Shown one piece after another: positions 25,078 to 33,688 of a DNA stretch of 64,000 nt; position 1 is the first letter of the stretch, and the number at the start of each line of letters is the position of its first letter. A model generated the notes under the pieces. The model had not been told where the DNA came from, did no database searches, and saw only the letters and a program-made list of their open reading frames with translations. Where the stretch lies: contig NZ_CP116256.1 in assembly GCF_027947575.1 (NCBI RefSeq), forward strand, positions 6,076,001 to 6,140,000, read 5' to 3'. Source of the stretch: Streptomyces rubrogriseus. GTDB lineage: Bacteria > Actinomycetota > Actinomycetes > Streptomycetales > Streptomycetaceae. The position numbers and the translations under genes were made by a program.

Positions 25078-26283
25078 TCAGCCGCGCGCGGCGGCCAGTT
25101 CGGCCTCGATGAGGTCGGCGGCCCGCCGGGTGCCGCCCTCCTGGGCCATCTGCGCCTGGATCTCCTTCAGCCGCCCCGCCGCCTCCGGGTCGTCGACCAG
25201 GGCGAGGGCGGCGGTGCGCAGCGCCTCGGCGGTGGCCTCCTCGGTGGCGAGGGTACGGGCGACGCCGAGGCCCTGGAGCATGTCGGCGTTGCCGAACTGG
25301 TCCGCGGCCTGCGGTACGGCGATCATCGGCGTGGCGGTGGCCAGGCCCTCCTGGCTGCCGCCCGCGCCCGCGTGGGTGACGAACAGGTCGGCCTGCTGGA
25401 GGATCGCCAACTGCGGTACCCACGTGCGGACTTCCACGTTGTCCGGTACGTCGCCCAGCTCGGCCGGGTCGACGTGCCGGCCGACCTGGAGCACGGTGTG
25501 CCAGCCGGGCAGCTCGCCGAAGGCCCGGACGCACTCCCGGTAGAAGGCGGGCTGCTTGGTGAAGGCCGAACCGAGGGAGACCAGGACGACCTTCTCCGCG
25601 CCCTCGGGACGGGTCCAGTCGCCCTCGCCGGTGCGGTCCCCCTGGCAGGCGCCGACGAAGGTGTACGCCTTCTCGTCCACCCGGTCGGCGTTGGGCTGGA
25701 GCGCCTTGGGGATCAGCACCAGGGAGCGGTCGGGGCGGCCGACGAAGGGGTCGGGGTGGTCGGTGATCCCGTTCTCCTCCAGCCAGGCGTGGAAGCGGGC
25801 GTAGTACGCCTGTCCGCGCTCGGTCTTCAGCGGCTCCTCCCACATCGGCTCACCGACCTCCTGCTCGTACCCCTCCCAGGCGACCATGCAGGGCGACAGG
25901 GAGATCACGGGCACGTCCCAGCGGCGGCCGAGGACGCGGGCGGTGTAGGAGGCGATGTCGTGCAGGATCAGGTCCGGCTCGTCCCCCTCGTACGCCTGGG
26001 CGAGCTGCGGGAGCGCCTGGATCGCGTCGTCCAGGAAGGGCTCCACGTTGTCCAGCAGGGTGCTCCCCCACGCCTCCGGGTCGGCGTCGGGGCCGGGCAG
26101 CGTGCTGTTCCAGAGCCTGGGTTCGGCGCCCGCCTCCGCGACCTTGTCCGCGAGCAGGGGCGGGATCGCGTAGGTCACCCGGTGTCCCCGCGCGACGAGC
26201 TCGCGGATGACCTCCAGGCTGGGGTTCACGTGGCCGTGGGCGGCGATGGAGAACATGGCGATGTGCGCGGGGCGAGTGGTCAT
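25078..26283 (-). CDS. mgt: Macrolide glycosyltransferase (OleD/Mgt family)
   Basis: A 401-aa GT-B enzyme of family 1. The N-terminal acceptor domain begins [18 protein letters not shown] with the catalytic His16 position. The C-terminal donor-binding signature [22 protein letters not shown], followed by [19 protein letters not shown], closely resembles OleD and S. lividans Mgt. These enzymes transfer glucose from UDP-glucose to a macrolide sugar hydroxyl in the cytosol, inactivating the drug. It follows an Erm methylase by 47 nt on the same strand, the order known for lrm-mgt. Probably co-transcribed with erm and under the same leader control. Resistance without a macrolide gene cluster in view suggests self-defence against neighbours. 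Confidence 0.92.
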   Translation of the reverse strand: MTTRPAHIAMFSIAAHGHVNPSLEVIRELVARGHRVTYAIPPLLADKVAEAGAEPRLWNSTLPGPDADPEAWGSTLLDNVEPFLDDAIQALPQLAQAYEGDEPDLILHDIASYTARVLGRRWDVPVISLSPCMVAWEGYEQEVGEPMWEEPLKTERGQAYYARFHAWLEENGITDHPDPFVGRPDRSLVLIPKALQPNADRVDEKAYTFVGACQGDRTGEGDWTRPEGAEKVVLVSLGSAFTKQPAFYRECVRAFGELPGWHTVLQVGRHVDPAELGDVPDNVEVRTWVPQLAILQQADLFVTHAGAGGSQEGLATATPMIAVPQAADQFGNADMLQGLGVARTLATEEATAEALRTAALALVDDPEAAGRLKEIQAQMAQEGGTRRAADLIEAELAAARG

Positions 26284-26330
26284 GCGCCGACCGTACGCGA
26301 GACGAGACGTCTCGTGCAACTGCTTTCGTT

Positions 26331-27113
26331 TCACGCCGTCAGCTCCTCGTGCAGCCGCAGCCACCGTTCGGGGGCGACCTCGCCGACGAGGACACCGGGA
26401 TCGAGCCGTGCGGCCCGGAACGCCGCGTCCACCCGGCGCCGCGGGTGGGCACGGCGCAGGGACGCGTGCAGTGAGCCGCCGACGCCCGAGAAGCCCAGCT
26501 CGACCAGGTCCGCCCAGGTACGGCGGGCGGCGGCGCCGGTGAGCAGCGGGGCGGGGCGGCGCTGGATGCGCAGGATGCCGGCGTCGACGCGCGGCGCCGG
26601 GCGGAAGCGGTGACGGCCCACCCGGCCCACCAGCCGCCAGTCGTGGTACGGCCAGGTCAGGACCGTGAGCAGGGTCCAGCGGCCGTAGTCGCCGGTGCGC
26701 TTGCGGGCGTACTCGAGCTGGGTGAGGAGGGTGGCATCGGTGAGGCGGGGCGCGGTCAGGCACCAGTCGACGATGTCGGCGGTGCGCGAGAAGGGCACGT
26801 TCCCGGCGACCGAGAAGGGTGTGCGCGGGGGCCGGGCGGCGAGGAAGTCACCGGCGACGACGTGGACGTGCGGGGTGTCGGCGAAACGGGTGCGGAGCCC
26901 GGGGACGAGCCGGGGGTCGATCTCGTAGGCGTGCAGTTCGCGGCTGCGGCGGGCGAGCGGCTCGGTGAGGGCGCCGTTGCCCGCGCCCACTTCGAGCAGC
27001 AGGTGCGGGCGCCGTCGGTCGGGGGCGGCGAGGCGCGCGACGTGTTCGGCGGTGGCGCGGTCGGCGAGGAAGTTCTGCGAGAGCGTGCGGGCACGCTGGG
27101 TGGGGCGGGCCAT
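26331..27113 (-). CDS. erm: 23S rRNA (adenine-N6)-methyltransferase, Erm/Lrm type
   Basis: A 260-aa SAM-dependent enzyme that methylates A2058 of 23S rRNA and confers macrolide-lincosamide-streptogramin resistance. It shows [13 protein letters not shown] at the start, motif [17 protein letters not shown], the acidic YEIDPRLV, and the catalytic [11 protein letters not shown] (motif IV). Similarity is to the S. lividans Lrm (Erm(O)) branch rather than KsgA, judged by motif and neighbour. The start ATG at 27113 follows AAGGAC (complement of 27122-27127), which directly abuts a hairpin arm. Expression appears to be controlled by a 37-codon leader peptide and nested hairpins upstream. Confidence 0.92.
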   Translation of the reverse strand: MARPTQRARTLSQNFLADRATAEHVARLAAPDRRRPHLLLEVGAGNGALTEPLARRSRELHAYEIDPRLVPGLRTRFADTPHVHVVAGDFLAARPPRTPFSVAGNVPFSRTADIVDWCLTAPRLTDATLLTQLEYARKRTGDYGRWTLLTVLTWPYHDWRLVGRVGRHRFRPAPRVDAGILRIQRRPAPLLTGAAARRTWADLVELGFSGVGGSLHASLRRAHPRRRVDAAFRAARLDPGVLVGEVAPERWLRLHEELTA

Positions 27114-27127
27114 GGCCTGCGGTCCTT

Positions 27128-27180
27128 GTCTTCCGTGACAGGAGGGGGAAACGGGCAGCCGAAGGCCCTGACCGGAAGAC
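27128..27180 (-). promoter_or_regulatory. Hairpin abutting the erm ribosome-binding site
   Basis: GTCTTCCG at 27128-27135 and CGGAAGAC at 27173-27180 are exact inverted repeats 37 nt apart. In the erm mRNA the second arm ends just before the AAGGA ribosome site, so pairing could hinder or expose translation. Refolding with upstream arms is inferred, not shown. Confidence 0.5.
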
Positions 27181-27208
27181 GAAGGCAGAAGGGAATGCGG
27201 AGGCTCAG

Positions 27209-27263
27209 CCCCGCCGCACGCGGGTCGGACGCGTGGTACGCGTCGGGCGCGTCAGCGGCGGGG
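27209..27263 (-). promoter_or_regulatory. Long attenuator-like hairpin covering the erm leader peptide stop
   Basis: CCCCGCCGC (27209-27217) pairs with GCGGCGGGG (27255-27263); inside this, CGCGT-type arms pair twice around a TGGTA loop. The arm at 27252-27263 contains the leader peptide stop codon. A ribosome stalled in the leader would open this structure, as in MLS-inducible systems. Confidence 0.6.
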
Positions 27264-27365
27264 GGACCCCGGGCCGGTCAGGGCTCCGGGGCCGCGACGC
27301 ATCCTGATGGAGTACGTGCAGCCCCGGCCGAGACCGGAGTTGATGATCGCGTTGAAAGCTGCCAC
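27252..27365 (-). CDS. Leader peptide of the erm-mgt operon, 37 aa
   Basis: A GTG-initiated frame of 37 codons. It starts with residues VAAFNAIINSGLGRGCTYSI and continues with a basic RMRR and a Gly/Pro-rich end before TGA at 27254-27252. The start lies exactly 7 nt downstream of a TAGCGT -10 box, so the mRNA would begin at or next to the GTG: a leaderless leader peptide. Hairpins at 27209-27263 and 27267-27291 overlap its end. In drug-inducible erm genes a ribosome bearing macrolide stalls in such a peptide and changes mRNA folding. No known leader sequence is matched from memory. Confidence 0.6.
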   Translation of the reverse strand: MAAFNAIINSGLGRGCTYSIRMRRGPGALTGPGSPRR

Positions 27366-27372
27366 GGAGGCG

Positions 27373-27402
27373 ACGCTAGGTGGACGGGTGCCCGCCGGGC
27401 AA
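27373..27402 (-). promoter_or_regulatory. Promoter of the erm-mgt operon
   Basis: On the minus strand, -35 TTGCCC (27402-27397) and -10 TAGCGT (27378-27373) are separated by 18 bp, the typical vegetative spacing for Streptomyces. Seven nucleotides separate the -10 box from the leader peptide GTG. It lies in the gap after the sugar-binding protein gene, so erm does not depend on that operon. Confidence 0.65.
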
Positions 27403-27456
27403 ACCGTTTTCGCGCGGTGGTCGCCGGCGCGTGGCCGTCACCGGCGCGCGGCGGCC

Positions 27457-28749
27457 TCAGCGCTGGTAGCGGGCGAGCACCAGGTTCCCGTCCTCCTCCA
27501 GCCTGTGACGCAGTTCGTCCATCCCGATCGCTCCGCTGTAGTACTCCTGGAGCGCCGGGGTCGCCACCTTGTCCTTCCACTCGGCGTAGCCCCGTACGGA
27601 CTGCGCGGGCGCCGGGCGCAGATGGGCGGCGAGCGCGGTGCCGGTGGCCCAGCCGCGCTCGGCCGTGTGCAGGGCGGGGTCCTTCAGGGCCTGCTGCCCG
27701 GTGGGCAGCATCCAGTCGCCGAGCGCGAGGCGCACCATGTTGTCCGGCTGGAGGAGGAAGTCGACGAACGCGGCGGCCTCCTCCTTGTGCGGGCTGTCCT
27801 CGGCGACGGACAGGGTCTGCGGGCTGACCCCCTGGGCGAGCCCGTCGGCGCCGGCCGGGGCGGGCAGCACCTGCCAGTCGAAGCCCTCGGGTGCCTGCTG
27901 CTCGATCTGCTGGCGGTAGGAGAAGCCGAGCGGCACCATCGCGTACTTGCCCGCGAAGAAGCCGGGCAGGGTGTCGGACCCGCCGCTGCCCAGGGTGGTC
28001 GGCGAGGCGCTGTGGTCGGTGTCGACCTGGTCGTGGACGGTGCGCGGCACCACCTGGTCGCCCTCCTCGAAGCGGACGGTCACCTTGCCGTCGGCGCCCC
28101 GGTGGAAGAGCTTGCCGCCGGTGGACAGGGAGAGGTTGAGCGTGGCGGAGACGGGCTCCTTGAGCGGCCAGGCCACCCCGTACCTGCCGTCGCCGCTCAG
28201 CTCCTTCGTCACCTGCCGGAACTCCGCCCAGCTCCAGGGGTGTTCCGGCGTCGGGATCCGGACGCCGGACTCCTCGAGCAGGGTGGCGTTGGCGATCAGC
28301 ACCCGCGGCTCCTGGAGGAACGGCACTCCGTAGACGCCGTCGCCGAAGGTGACCGTCTCCCAGCTGTGTTGCGGTATGTCCGACCTCAGCCGCGCGGGCA
28401 GCAGTTCGGTGAGGTCGGCGAGGTAGCCGCCGTAGGCGAAGTCGGCGAGGTCGTCGGAGGCGTCGTGGATGATGTCGGGCGCCTCGCCGCCCTCGAAGGA
28501 GGTGAGCAGTTGGTCGTGGACGCTGTCCCAGCTGCCCTGGACGTACTCGACGCGCACGTCCGGGTGGGTGGCGTTCCACTCCCTTACCAGTTCCTTGTTG
28601 GCCTTCACCGACTCGTCCTGCCAGGCCAGGGACTGGAAGCGCAGGGTGATCCGGCCGTCGTCCGCCCCGTCGCCGCCGTCCGAGCAGCCCGCGAGCAGCA
28701 GGACGGCACAGGCCAGCAGGGTGAGGATCCTCGTACGCGTCCGCGTCAT
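27457..28749 (-). CDS. Sugar ABC transporter substrate-binding lipoprotein
   Basis: A 430-aa exported lipoprotein. The signal ends in VLLLAGCSDG (lipobox). The body is a family 1 extracellular binding protein: ITLRFQSLAWQDESVKANKELVREWNATHPDV, GEAPDIIHDAS, FGDGVYGVPF, NATLLEESG and SVAEDSPHKEEAAAFVDFLLQPDN. Probable ligand is an oligosaccharide, but which one cannot be told. It is the last gene of a three-gene operon after two permeases, an inverted order compared with most such loci. It overlaps the upstream permease stop by one base (TGATG). No ATPase gene is linked, so a shared MsiK-type ATPase presumably powers it. Confidence 0.88.
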   Translation of the reverse strand: MTRTRTRILTLLACAVLLLAGCSDGGDGADDGRITLRFQSLAWQDESVKANKELVREWNATHPDVRVEYVQGSWDSVHDQLLTSFEGGEAPDIIHDASDDLADFAYGGYLADLTELLPARLRSDIPQHSWETVTFGDGVYGVPFLQEPRVLIANATLLEESGVRIPTPEHPWSWAEFRQVTKELSGDGRYGVAWPLKEPVSATLNLSLSTGGKLFHRGADGKVTVRFEEGDQVVPRTVHDQVDTDHSASPTTLGSGGSDTLPGFFAGKYAMVPLGFSYRQQIEQQAPEGFDWQVLPAPAGADGLAQGVSPQTLSVAEDSPHKEEAAAFVDFLLQPDNMVRLALGDWMLPTGQQALKDPALHTAERGWATGTALAAHLRPAPAQSVRGYAEWKDKVATPALQEYYSGAIGMDELRHRLEEDGNLVLARYQR

Positions 28750-29582
28750 CAGCTCTTCACCGCCCCGGCGAGCATGCCGCCCGTGATCCGCCGCTGGATG
28801 AGGGCGAAGACCACCAGCGAGGGCAGGGTGGCGAGGAAGGCGGCCGCGGCGAGCGGTCCGAGGTCGGCGACGCCCTCGGCGCCGAGGAAGTGGGTGAGGA
28901 TCACGGGCAGGGTCTGTTTCTCCGGGGTCTTCAGCAGGACCAGTGCGAAGAAGAACTCGTTCCACGCGGTGATGAAGGCGAACAGGGCCGTGGCCACGAT
29001 GCCGGGCGCGAGCAGCGGCGCGGTCACCGAGACCAGGGTCCGCAGCCGTCCGGCGCCGTCGACCGCGGCCGCCTCCTCCAGCTCCCGCGGCACGGCGCGG
29101 ACGTATCCGGTGAGCATCCACAGCGCGAACGGCAGCGACCACACGACGTACACCATCACGAGCCCGGGCACGGAGTTGATCAGGCCGAGGTTCTTCAGGA
29201 CCAGGAACAGCGGGATGATCAGCAGGACGAAGGGGAAGGCCTGGCTGACCACGACCCACCCGGTGGCCGCCTTGGCGAGCCGGCCGCGGCGGCGGGCCAT
29301 GACGTACGCCATCGGGGTCGCGATCAGCACCGCGATCACGGCGGCGCCGAGCGCGGCGAGCAGGGAGTTGAGCCCGGCCCGGAGCAGCGGCTGCTCGTCG
29401 AAGGCCTGCCGGAAGTTGTCGAGGGTGGGGTCCTCGGGGATCCAGGTGGGGTGCAGACTCGCCAGCTCGCGCGGCGGCTTGAAGGCGATGGAGATCAGCC
29501 AGAGGAACGGGAAGGCCAGGAAGACCAGGTAGGCGAGCAGCGCCGCGTACTGGCCCGTACGGGCCGCGGTCGAGGTCCTCAC
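28749..29582 (-). CDS. Sugar ABC transporter permease (MalG-like)
   Basis: A 277-aa membrane permease with six helices, starting at a GTG that overlaps the previous stop (GTGA). It has the EAA loop RELEEAAAVDGAGRLRTLVSVTAPLLAPGI before the last helices and the family N-terminus FLWLISIAFKPPREL. It forms the membrane pore with the MalF-like subunit encoded just upstream. Confidence 0.9.
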   Translation of the reverse strand: MRTSTAARTGQYAALLAYLVFLAFPFLWLISIAFKPPRELASLHPTWIPEDPTLDNFRQAFDEQPLLRAGLNSLLAALGAAVIAVLIATPMAYVMARRRGRLAKAATGWVVVSQAFPFVLLIIPLFLVLKNLGLINSVPGLVMVYVVWSLPFALWMLTGYVRAVPRELEEAAAVDGAGRLRTLVSVTAPLLAPGIVATALFAFITAWNEFFFALVLLKTPEKQTLPVILTHFLGAEGVADLGPLAAAAFLATLPSLVVFALIQRRITGGMLAGAVKS

Positions 29583-30526
29583 GCCTCGTCACCCCCCTTG
29601 GCCTCGCCCCGGAGCCGGCCGACGAGGAAGACCGCCAGCAGGATCGAGATCACGGCGACCATCACGCAGCCCATGGCCGCCGCGTAGCCGAACTGGCCGT
29701 AGCGGAAGGCCTCTTCGTAGGCGAAGAGCATGGGCAGCCGGGTGCGGCCGCCGGGACCGCCGTTGGTCAGCACGTAGACCAGGGCGAAGGAGTTGAAGTT
29801 CCAGATGAGGTTGAGCGCGGTGATGGCGAGCGCGACGGGCCTGAGGGCGGGCCAGGTGACCGTGCGGAAGCGGCGCCAGGCTCCCGCGCCGTCCACCGCG
29901 GCCGCCTCGTGCAGCTCGCGCGGGGTGTTCTGGAGTCCGGCGAGCAGGGCGACCGTCGTCTGCGGCATGCCGGCCCAGACGCCGACGACGATGACGGCGG
30001 GCAGGGCGGTGCCGAGGCCGCTGAGCCAGTCGTGGCCGTTGCCGAGGCCGAGGTCGCGCAGGGTCTCGTTGAGGATGCCCGCGTCCGCGTTGTAGACCAG
30101 CCGCCACATGATGCCGACGACGACCTCGGGCATCGCCCAGGGGATGATCGCCAGCGCCCGGGCCAGCCAGCGCAGCCGGAGGTTCTGGTTGAGCAGCAGG
30201 GCGAGACCGAGGGCGAGCAGGAACTGCGGCACGGTCACCCCGACGGCCCACAGCAGGCCGATCCGGAACGACTCCCAGAAGAGGGTGTCGTGCAGCAGGT
30301 CCCGGAAGTTCAGGGCACCGATCCACTCGGTGGGCTCCGTGCGGCCCGACTGGGCGTCGGTGAACGCCAGCAGGACGCCGTACAGCAGCGGCCCGACGCT
30401 GAGGACCAGGATCGGGATCAGCGCGGGCAGCACCAGGAACCAGGCGCCGTGGTCCGGCGCGCCCCGCGGGGCGTCCGGGCCGGGCGCACGGCGCGCCGGT
30501 CGTCTCGGCTCGGTCACCAATGTCAC
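29579..30526 (-). CDS. Sugar ABC transporter permease (MalF-like)
   Basis: A 315-aa permease, first gene of the operon. The GTG at 30526 follows AGGGG with a 9-nt gap. A basic, Pro-rich N-terminus precedes six membrane helices. The EAA loop reads RELHEAAAVDGAGAWRRFRTVTWPALRPVALA. With the MalG-like subunit and the lipoprotein it forms an importer of the CUT1 sugar type. The promoter should lie in the 160 bp shared with the divergent phosphotransferase gene. Confidence 0.9.
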   Translation of the reverse strand: MTLVTEPRRPARRAPGPDAPRGAPDHGAWFLVLPALIPILVLSVGPLLYGVLLAFTDAQSGRTEPTEWIGALNFRDLLHDTLFWESFRIGLLWAVGVTVPQFLLALGLALLLNQNLRLRWLARALAIIPWAMPEVVVGIMWRLVYNADAGILNETLRDLGLGNGHDWLSGLGTALPAVIVVGVWAGMPQTTVALLAGLQNTPRELHEAAAVDGAGAWRRFRTVTWPALRPVALAITALNLIWNFNSFALVYVLTNGGPGGRTRLPMLFAYEEAFRYGQFGYAAAMGCVMVAVISILLAVFLVGRLRGEAKGGDEA

Positions 30527-30687
30527 GTAATCAACCCCTATGCGCGGCTCGGACGGGCCTGGTCATGGTCGTGAAGTGACCGCGTCCCGTCAAGGGCCCC
30601 CGACATGCTCCCACCTGTGCGAATGGGACACTGACCGGCGGACGGCGGGAACCGGCACGAACAGCATGAACACGGAGGCACGAGACG

Positions 30688-31554
30688 ATGGACGAGGCAC
30701 GGGCGCGGGAGGTGCTGGCCGCGGCGGAGGTGCTGCCCGGTCCGGCGTCGGAGGCGCGGCTGCTGGCCCTCGGCGAGAACGCGGTGTTCGGCGCGGGTGA
30801 CCTGGCGGTCAAGGTGGGCCGCGACGCGGAACTCCTCGGGCGGGCGCGCCGGGAACTGGCCGTCGCCCTCTGGCTGGAGGAGGCGGGCGTCCCGGCGGTG
30901 CGGGCGGCGGAGCCGACGGCGCTGTTCGTCGACGGGCACCCGGTGACGGTGTGGCGGCGGCTGCCCGAACCGGTGCGGCCCACCGAGCCCCGGGACGTGG
31001 CCGCGCTGCTCCGGCTCGTCCACGAGCTGCCCCTCCCCTCCTCCTTCGAGCTGCCGCCCCGCGAGCTGCTGGGCGGTGTGGAACGCTGGCTGCGCCTGGC
31101 GGGCGACGTGATCGACCCCGCGGACGCCGCGTATCTGCGCGGGCGCCGGGACGGCTTCGCGTCGGCGGCCGCGGCCCTCACCCCCCACCTGACGCCGGGT
31201 CCGATCCACGGGGACGCGCTGCCCCGCAATGTGCACGTCGGTCCCGACGGGCCGGTCCTGATCGACCTGGAGACCTTCTCCGCCGACCTGCGCGAGCACG
31301 ACCTCGTGGTGATGGCGCTGAGCCGGGACCGCTACGGGCTGCCCGCCGAGGCGTACGACGCCTTCACCGCGACCTACGGCTGGGACGTGCGCGAGTGGGA
31401 CGGGTGCGCGGTGCTGCGCGGCGCCCGGGAGACCGCGAGCTGCGCGTGGGTGGCCCAGCACGCCCCGAGCAACCCCAAGGCGCTGGCCGAGTTCGAGCGC
31501 AGGGTGGCGTCGCTGCGCGACGAGGACCCCGAGGTGCGCTGGTACCCCTTCTGA
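30688..31554 (+). CDS. Aminoglycoside phosphotransferase (APH)-family kinase
   Basis: A 288-aa kinase-fold protein. GGAGG lies 9 nt before the ATG at 30688. Lys42 in AVKVGRDAEL contacts ATP; the Brenner motif HGD (His174-Gly175-Asp176) with Asn181 and the metal-binding Asp193 in VLIDLETFS are all present, so it should be active. Substrates of this family range from aminoglycosides to choline and homoserine, and nothing here identifies one. It is divergent from the sugar ABC operon. Confidence 0.82.
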   Translation: MDEARAREVLAAAEVLPGPASEARLLALGENAVFGAGDLAVKVGRDAELLGRARRELAVALWLEEAGVPAVRAAEPTALFVDGHPVTVWRRLPEPVRPTEPRDVAALLRLVHELPLPSSFELPPRELLGGVERWLRLAGDVIDPADAAYLRGRRDGFASAAAALTPHLTPGPIHGDALPRNVHVGPDGPVLIDLETFSADLREHDLVVMALSRDRYGLPAEAYDAFTATYGWDVREWDGCAVLRGARETASCAWVAQHAPSNPKALAEFERRVASLRDEDPEVRWYPF

Positions 31555-31595
31555 CCCGGGGGTGTGCCGGGCCGGGCGGTGACGGGCCGGGTCAG
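31551..31595. terminator. Inverted repeat spanning two convergent stop codons
   Basis: CTGACCCGG at 31551-31559 and CCGGGTCAG at 31587-31595 are exact complements; each arm contains a stop codon, TGA at 31552-31554 for the kinase and the complement of TGA at 31592-31594 for the exonuclease. The 27-nt loop is GC-rich and can fold further. A probable bidirectional terminator. Confidence 0.6.
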
Positions 31596-32326
31596 ACCCG
31601 CTCGTCGGCCGGCTCGCCGGCCAACTCGCGCAGCGGCCAGGTCCCGTCGACGACGGCCGTGGCGTCGCCCTTGCGGCGCAGGAAGCTCTGGAAGTCCGCC
31701 GCCCACTCGGCGTACCACTCGATCTGGCGGCGGTGCAGGTCCGCCGGGCCGAGGGCCGCGACCTTGGGGTGGCGGCCGGCTATCGCGCAGGCGAGCCGGG
31801 CCGCCGCGAGGGCGTCGGCCGTGGCGTCGTGGGCGGCGTCGAGCCGGACTCCGTACTCCCGGCAGACCGCTTCCAGGTTGCGCTTGCCCCTGCGGTAGCG
31901 GTCGACGGAGCGGTCGATCGTGTACGGGTCGATGACCGGTGCGGGGTCCAGACCGCCCAGCCGCTCGCGCAGGGACGGCAGCGCGTGGCGCCGCAGTTCG
32001 GCGGAGAGCAGGGTGAGGTCGAAGGCCGCGTTGTAGGCGACGACCGGGACGCCCGCCTTCCAGTGGTCCACCAGGACCGTGGCGATGGCGTCCGCGACCT
32101 GGTCGGCGGGCCGGCCCTCGCGGGCCGCGCGTTCGTTGCTGATGCCGTGCACCGCGACCGCGTCCGCCGGGATCTCCACTCCGGGGTCGGCCAGCCACTC
32201 CCGCCGGCCGAGCGGCTCCGAGCCCCTGACCTCGATCACGGCTCCCGTGACGATGCGCGCCTCGCGCGGGTCGGTGCCCGTCGTCTCCAGGTCGAAGCCG
32301 ATCAGCAGCTCCCGGTGCCAGCCCAT
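31592..32326 (-). CDS. DnaQ-like 3'-5' exonuclease (DEDDh)
   Basis: A 244-aa enzyme. The ATG at 32326 is preceded by GGGGGA with a 6-nt gap. Exo I is FDLETTGTDP (Asp12, Glu14), Exo II is AYNAAFDLTLL (Asp103) and Exo III is AHDATADA with His166 and Asp171: a complete DEDDh set. Such proteins trim single-stranded DNA or RNA 3' ends, as proofreading or repair enzymes or RNase T-like. No polymerase domain is attached. The SAV2148-family HEPN gene lies 114 bp upstream on the same strand, so the two could be co-transcribed. Confidence 0.88.
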   Translation of the reverse strand: MGWHRELLIGFDLETTGTDPREARIVTGAVIEVRGSEPLGRREWLADPGVEIPADAVAVHGISNERAAREGRPADQVADAIATVLVDHWKAGVPVVAYNAAFDLTLLSAELRRHALPSLRERLGGLDPAPVIDPYTIDRSVDRYRRGKRNLEAVCREYGVRLDAAHDATADALAAARLACAIAGRHPKVAALGPADLHRRQIEWYAEWAADFQSFLRRKGDATAVVDGTWPLRELAGEPADERV

Positions 32327-32440
32327 GGGCGGTCCCCCTTCTTGGTGGTGCGTTCCCCCAGTGGTCTCCACCCTCGCACGGGCCACTGACAATCAGAGGA
32401 TCGCATTCCGCTTATCCCCGCACCGCCCCCGGGCCCGCCT

Positions 32441-33688
32441 TCACGACACCGGCCTCGAATCCGCCCACATCAGCTCGAATTCCTCACGGTAGGTGGGGAA
32501 AAGTCCGACCTCGTCGACGCGGTCCGACTTCACGACCTTTCCCCCGTTCCGCCCGTTGCGCAGGACCAGGACCGGCGCCTCCATGCCCCGGGTGCGGCGC
32601 AGGTAGGACTGCACCACCGCGATGCCGTCGGCGCCGTCGCCGTCGACGAGGTAGGCCGTGAAGCGGGGCGTCTCGTCGAAGACCTGGATCTCGAAGGCGC
32701 CCGGGTCCCGCAGCCGGGCCCGCACCCGGCGCATGTGCAGGATGTTCATCTCCACGGCGCGGCTCAGCTCGCCCCGCTTGATGCCCAGTTCGCGCTCGCG
32801 GCGCTTGATCGCGCTGGAGGCCGGGTTCAGGAAGAGCAGCCGCACCCGCCCGCCGCCCTCGGCCATCCGCAGCAGCCGGCGGCCGGAGAAGTTCTGCACG
32901 AGCAGGTTGAGGCCGATACCGAGGGCGTCCACGCGGCGGGCGCTGCCGAACAGGTCCTCGGCCGGGAACTGGCGCAGCAGCCGCACCCGGTCCGAGTGCA
33001 CGGCGACCACGTCGGCGTAGCGGTCCCCGACCAGGTCCTCCACGGCGTCCACCGGGAGCCGGCGCGCGGACGGCACGTCGCTGCCCGCGCCGAGCACCTC
33101 GAGGAGCCGGGCCGAAGCCCGCTCGGCCTGGTTCAGGACCGCCTCGGACAGGGCCCGGTTGCGGGAGACGACGTTGCGGGTGACCTCCAGCTCGTCCAGG
33201 GCGAGTTCGACGTCGCGGCGCTCGTCCACGTAGGGCTCGAAGCAGGGCCAGTGCTGCACCATCAGCTCGCGCAGCTGGGGCAGCGTGAGGAAGCTGAGGA
33301 CGTTGTCGTCGGCCGGGTCCAGCAGGTAGCCCTTGCGGCGGCTGACCTCGCGGACCGCGACGGCGCGCTGCACCCACTCCTGGCCGGCGGGCCCGGCGGC
33401 GGCGACCACCCAGTCGTCGCCGTGGACCGGTTCGTAGACCGGCCGCAGGACGGCGGCCACGACCGCGCGCAGCCGCTGCTCGACCAGGTTCAGCCAGATG
33501 TAGGCCCGGCCCGCCCGCTGCGCACGCGTGCGCACCTCGTGCCAGGACCCGGCGTCCCAGTCCAGTTCCGGACCGATCGCGCCCGCGTTCATCGGCCGCG
33601 CCAGGGACACCGCGCCGGGCGGGACGTCCGTGGAGTTCCCCTGGTGACCGTCGTCACCAGGAGGCAGCTCCAGCCCTCCCGAGCCCAC
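32441..33688 (-). CDS. SAV2148-family HEPN domain-containing protein
   Basis: A 415-aa cytoplasmic protein recognisable by RAYIWLNLVEQRLRAVVAAVLRP, VREVSRRKGYLLDPADDNVLSF and the C-terminal DETPRFTAYLVDGDGADG. The GTG at 33688 is the likely start, with GGAAGG about 11 nt upstream; the frame stays open to 34036 but that stretch looks non-coding. In HEPN RNases a Rx4-6H motif is catalytic; the matching place here reads R171-N-V-V-S-R176, so Arg replaces His and RNase activity is unlikely. The C-terminal part (about residues 250-400) resembles a phospholipase D-type or sensor fold only weakly. Function unknown; widespread in Streptomyces. Confidence 0.82.
   Translation of the reverse strand: MGSGGLELPPGDDGHQGNSTDVPPGAVSLARPMNAGAIGPELDWDAGSWHEVRTRAQRAGRAYIWLNLVEQRLRAVVAAVLRPVYEPVHGDDWVVAAAGPAGQEWVQRAVAVREVSRRKGYLLDPADDNVLSFLTLPQLRELMVQHWPCFEPYVDERRDVELALDELEVTRNVVSRNRALSEAVLNQAERASARLLEVLGAGSDVPSARRLPVDAVEDLVGDRYADVVAVHSDRVRLLRQFPAEDLFGSARRVDALGIGLNLLVQNFSGRRLLRMAEGGGRVRLLFLNPASSAIKRRERELGIKRGELSRAVEMNILHMRRVRARLRDPGAFEIQVFDETPRFTAYLVDGDGADGIAVVQSYLRRTRGMEAPVLVLRNGRNGGKVVKSDRVDEVGLFPTYREEFELMWADSRPVS

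Noticed and set aside
26331..27113. KsgA-type housekeeping 16S rRNA dimethyltransferase
   Set aside because: The NVPFSRT motif, short C-terminus, leader attenuator and adjacent macrolide glycosyltransferase fit Erm better.
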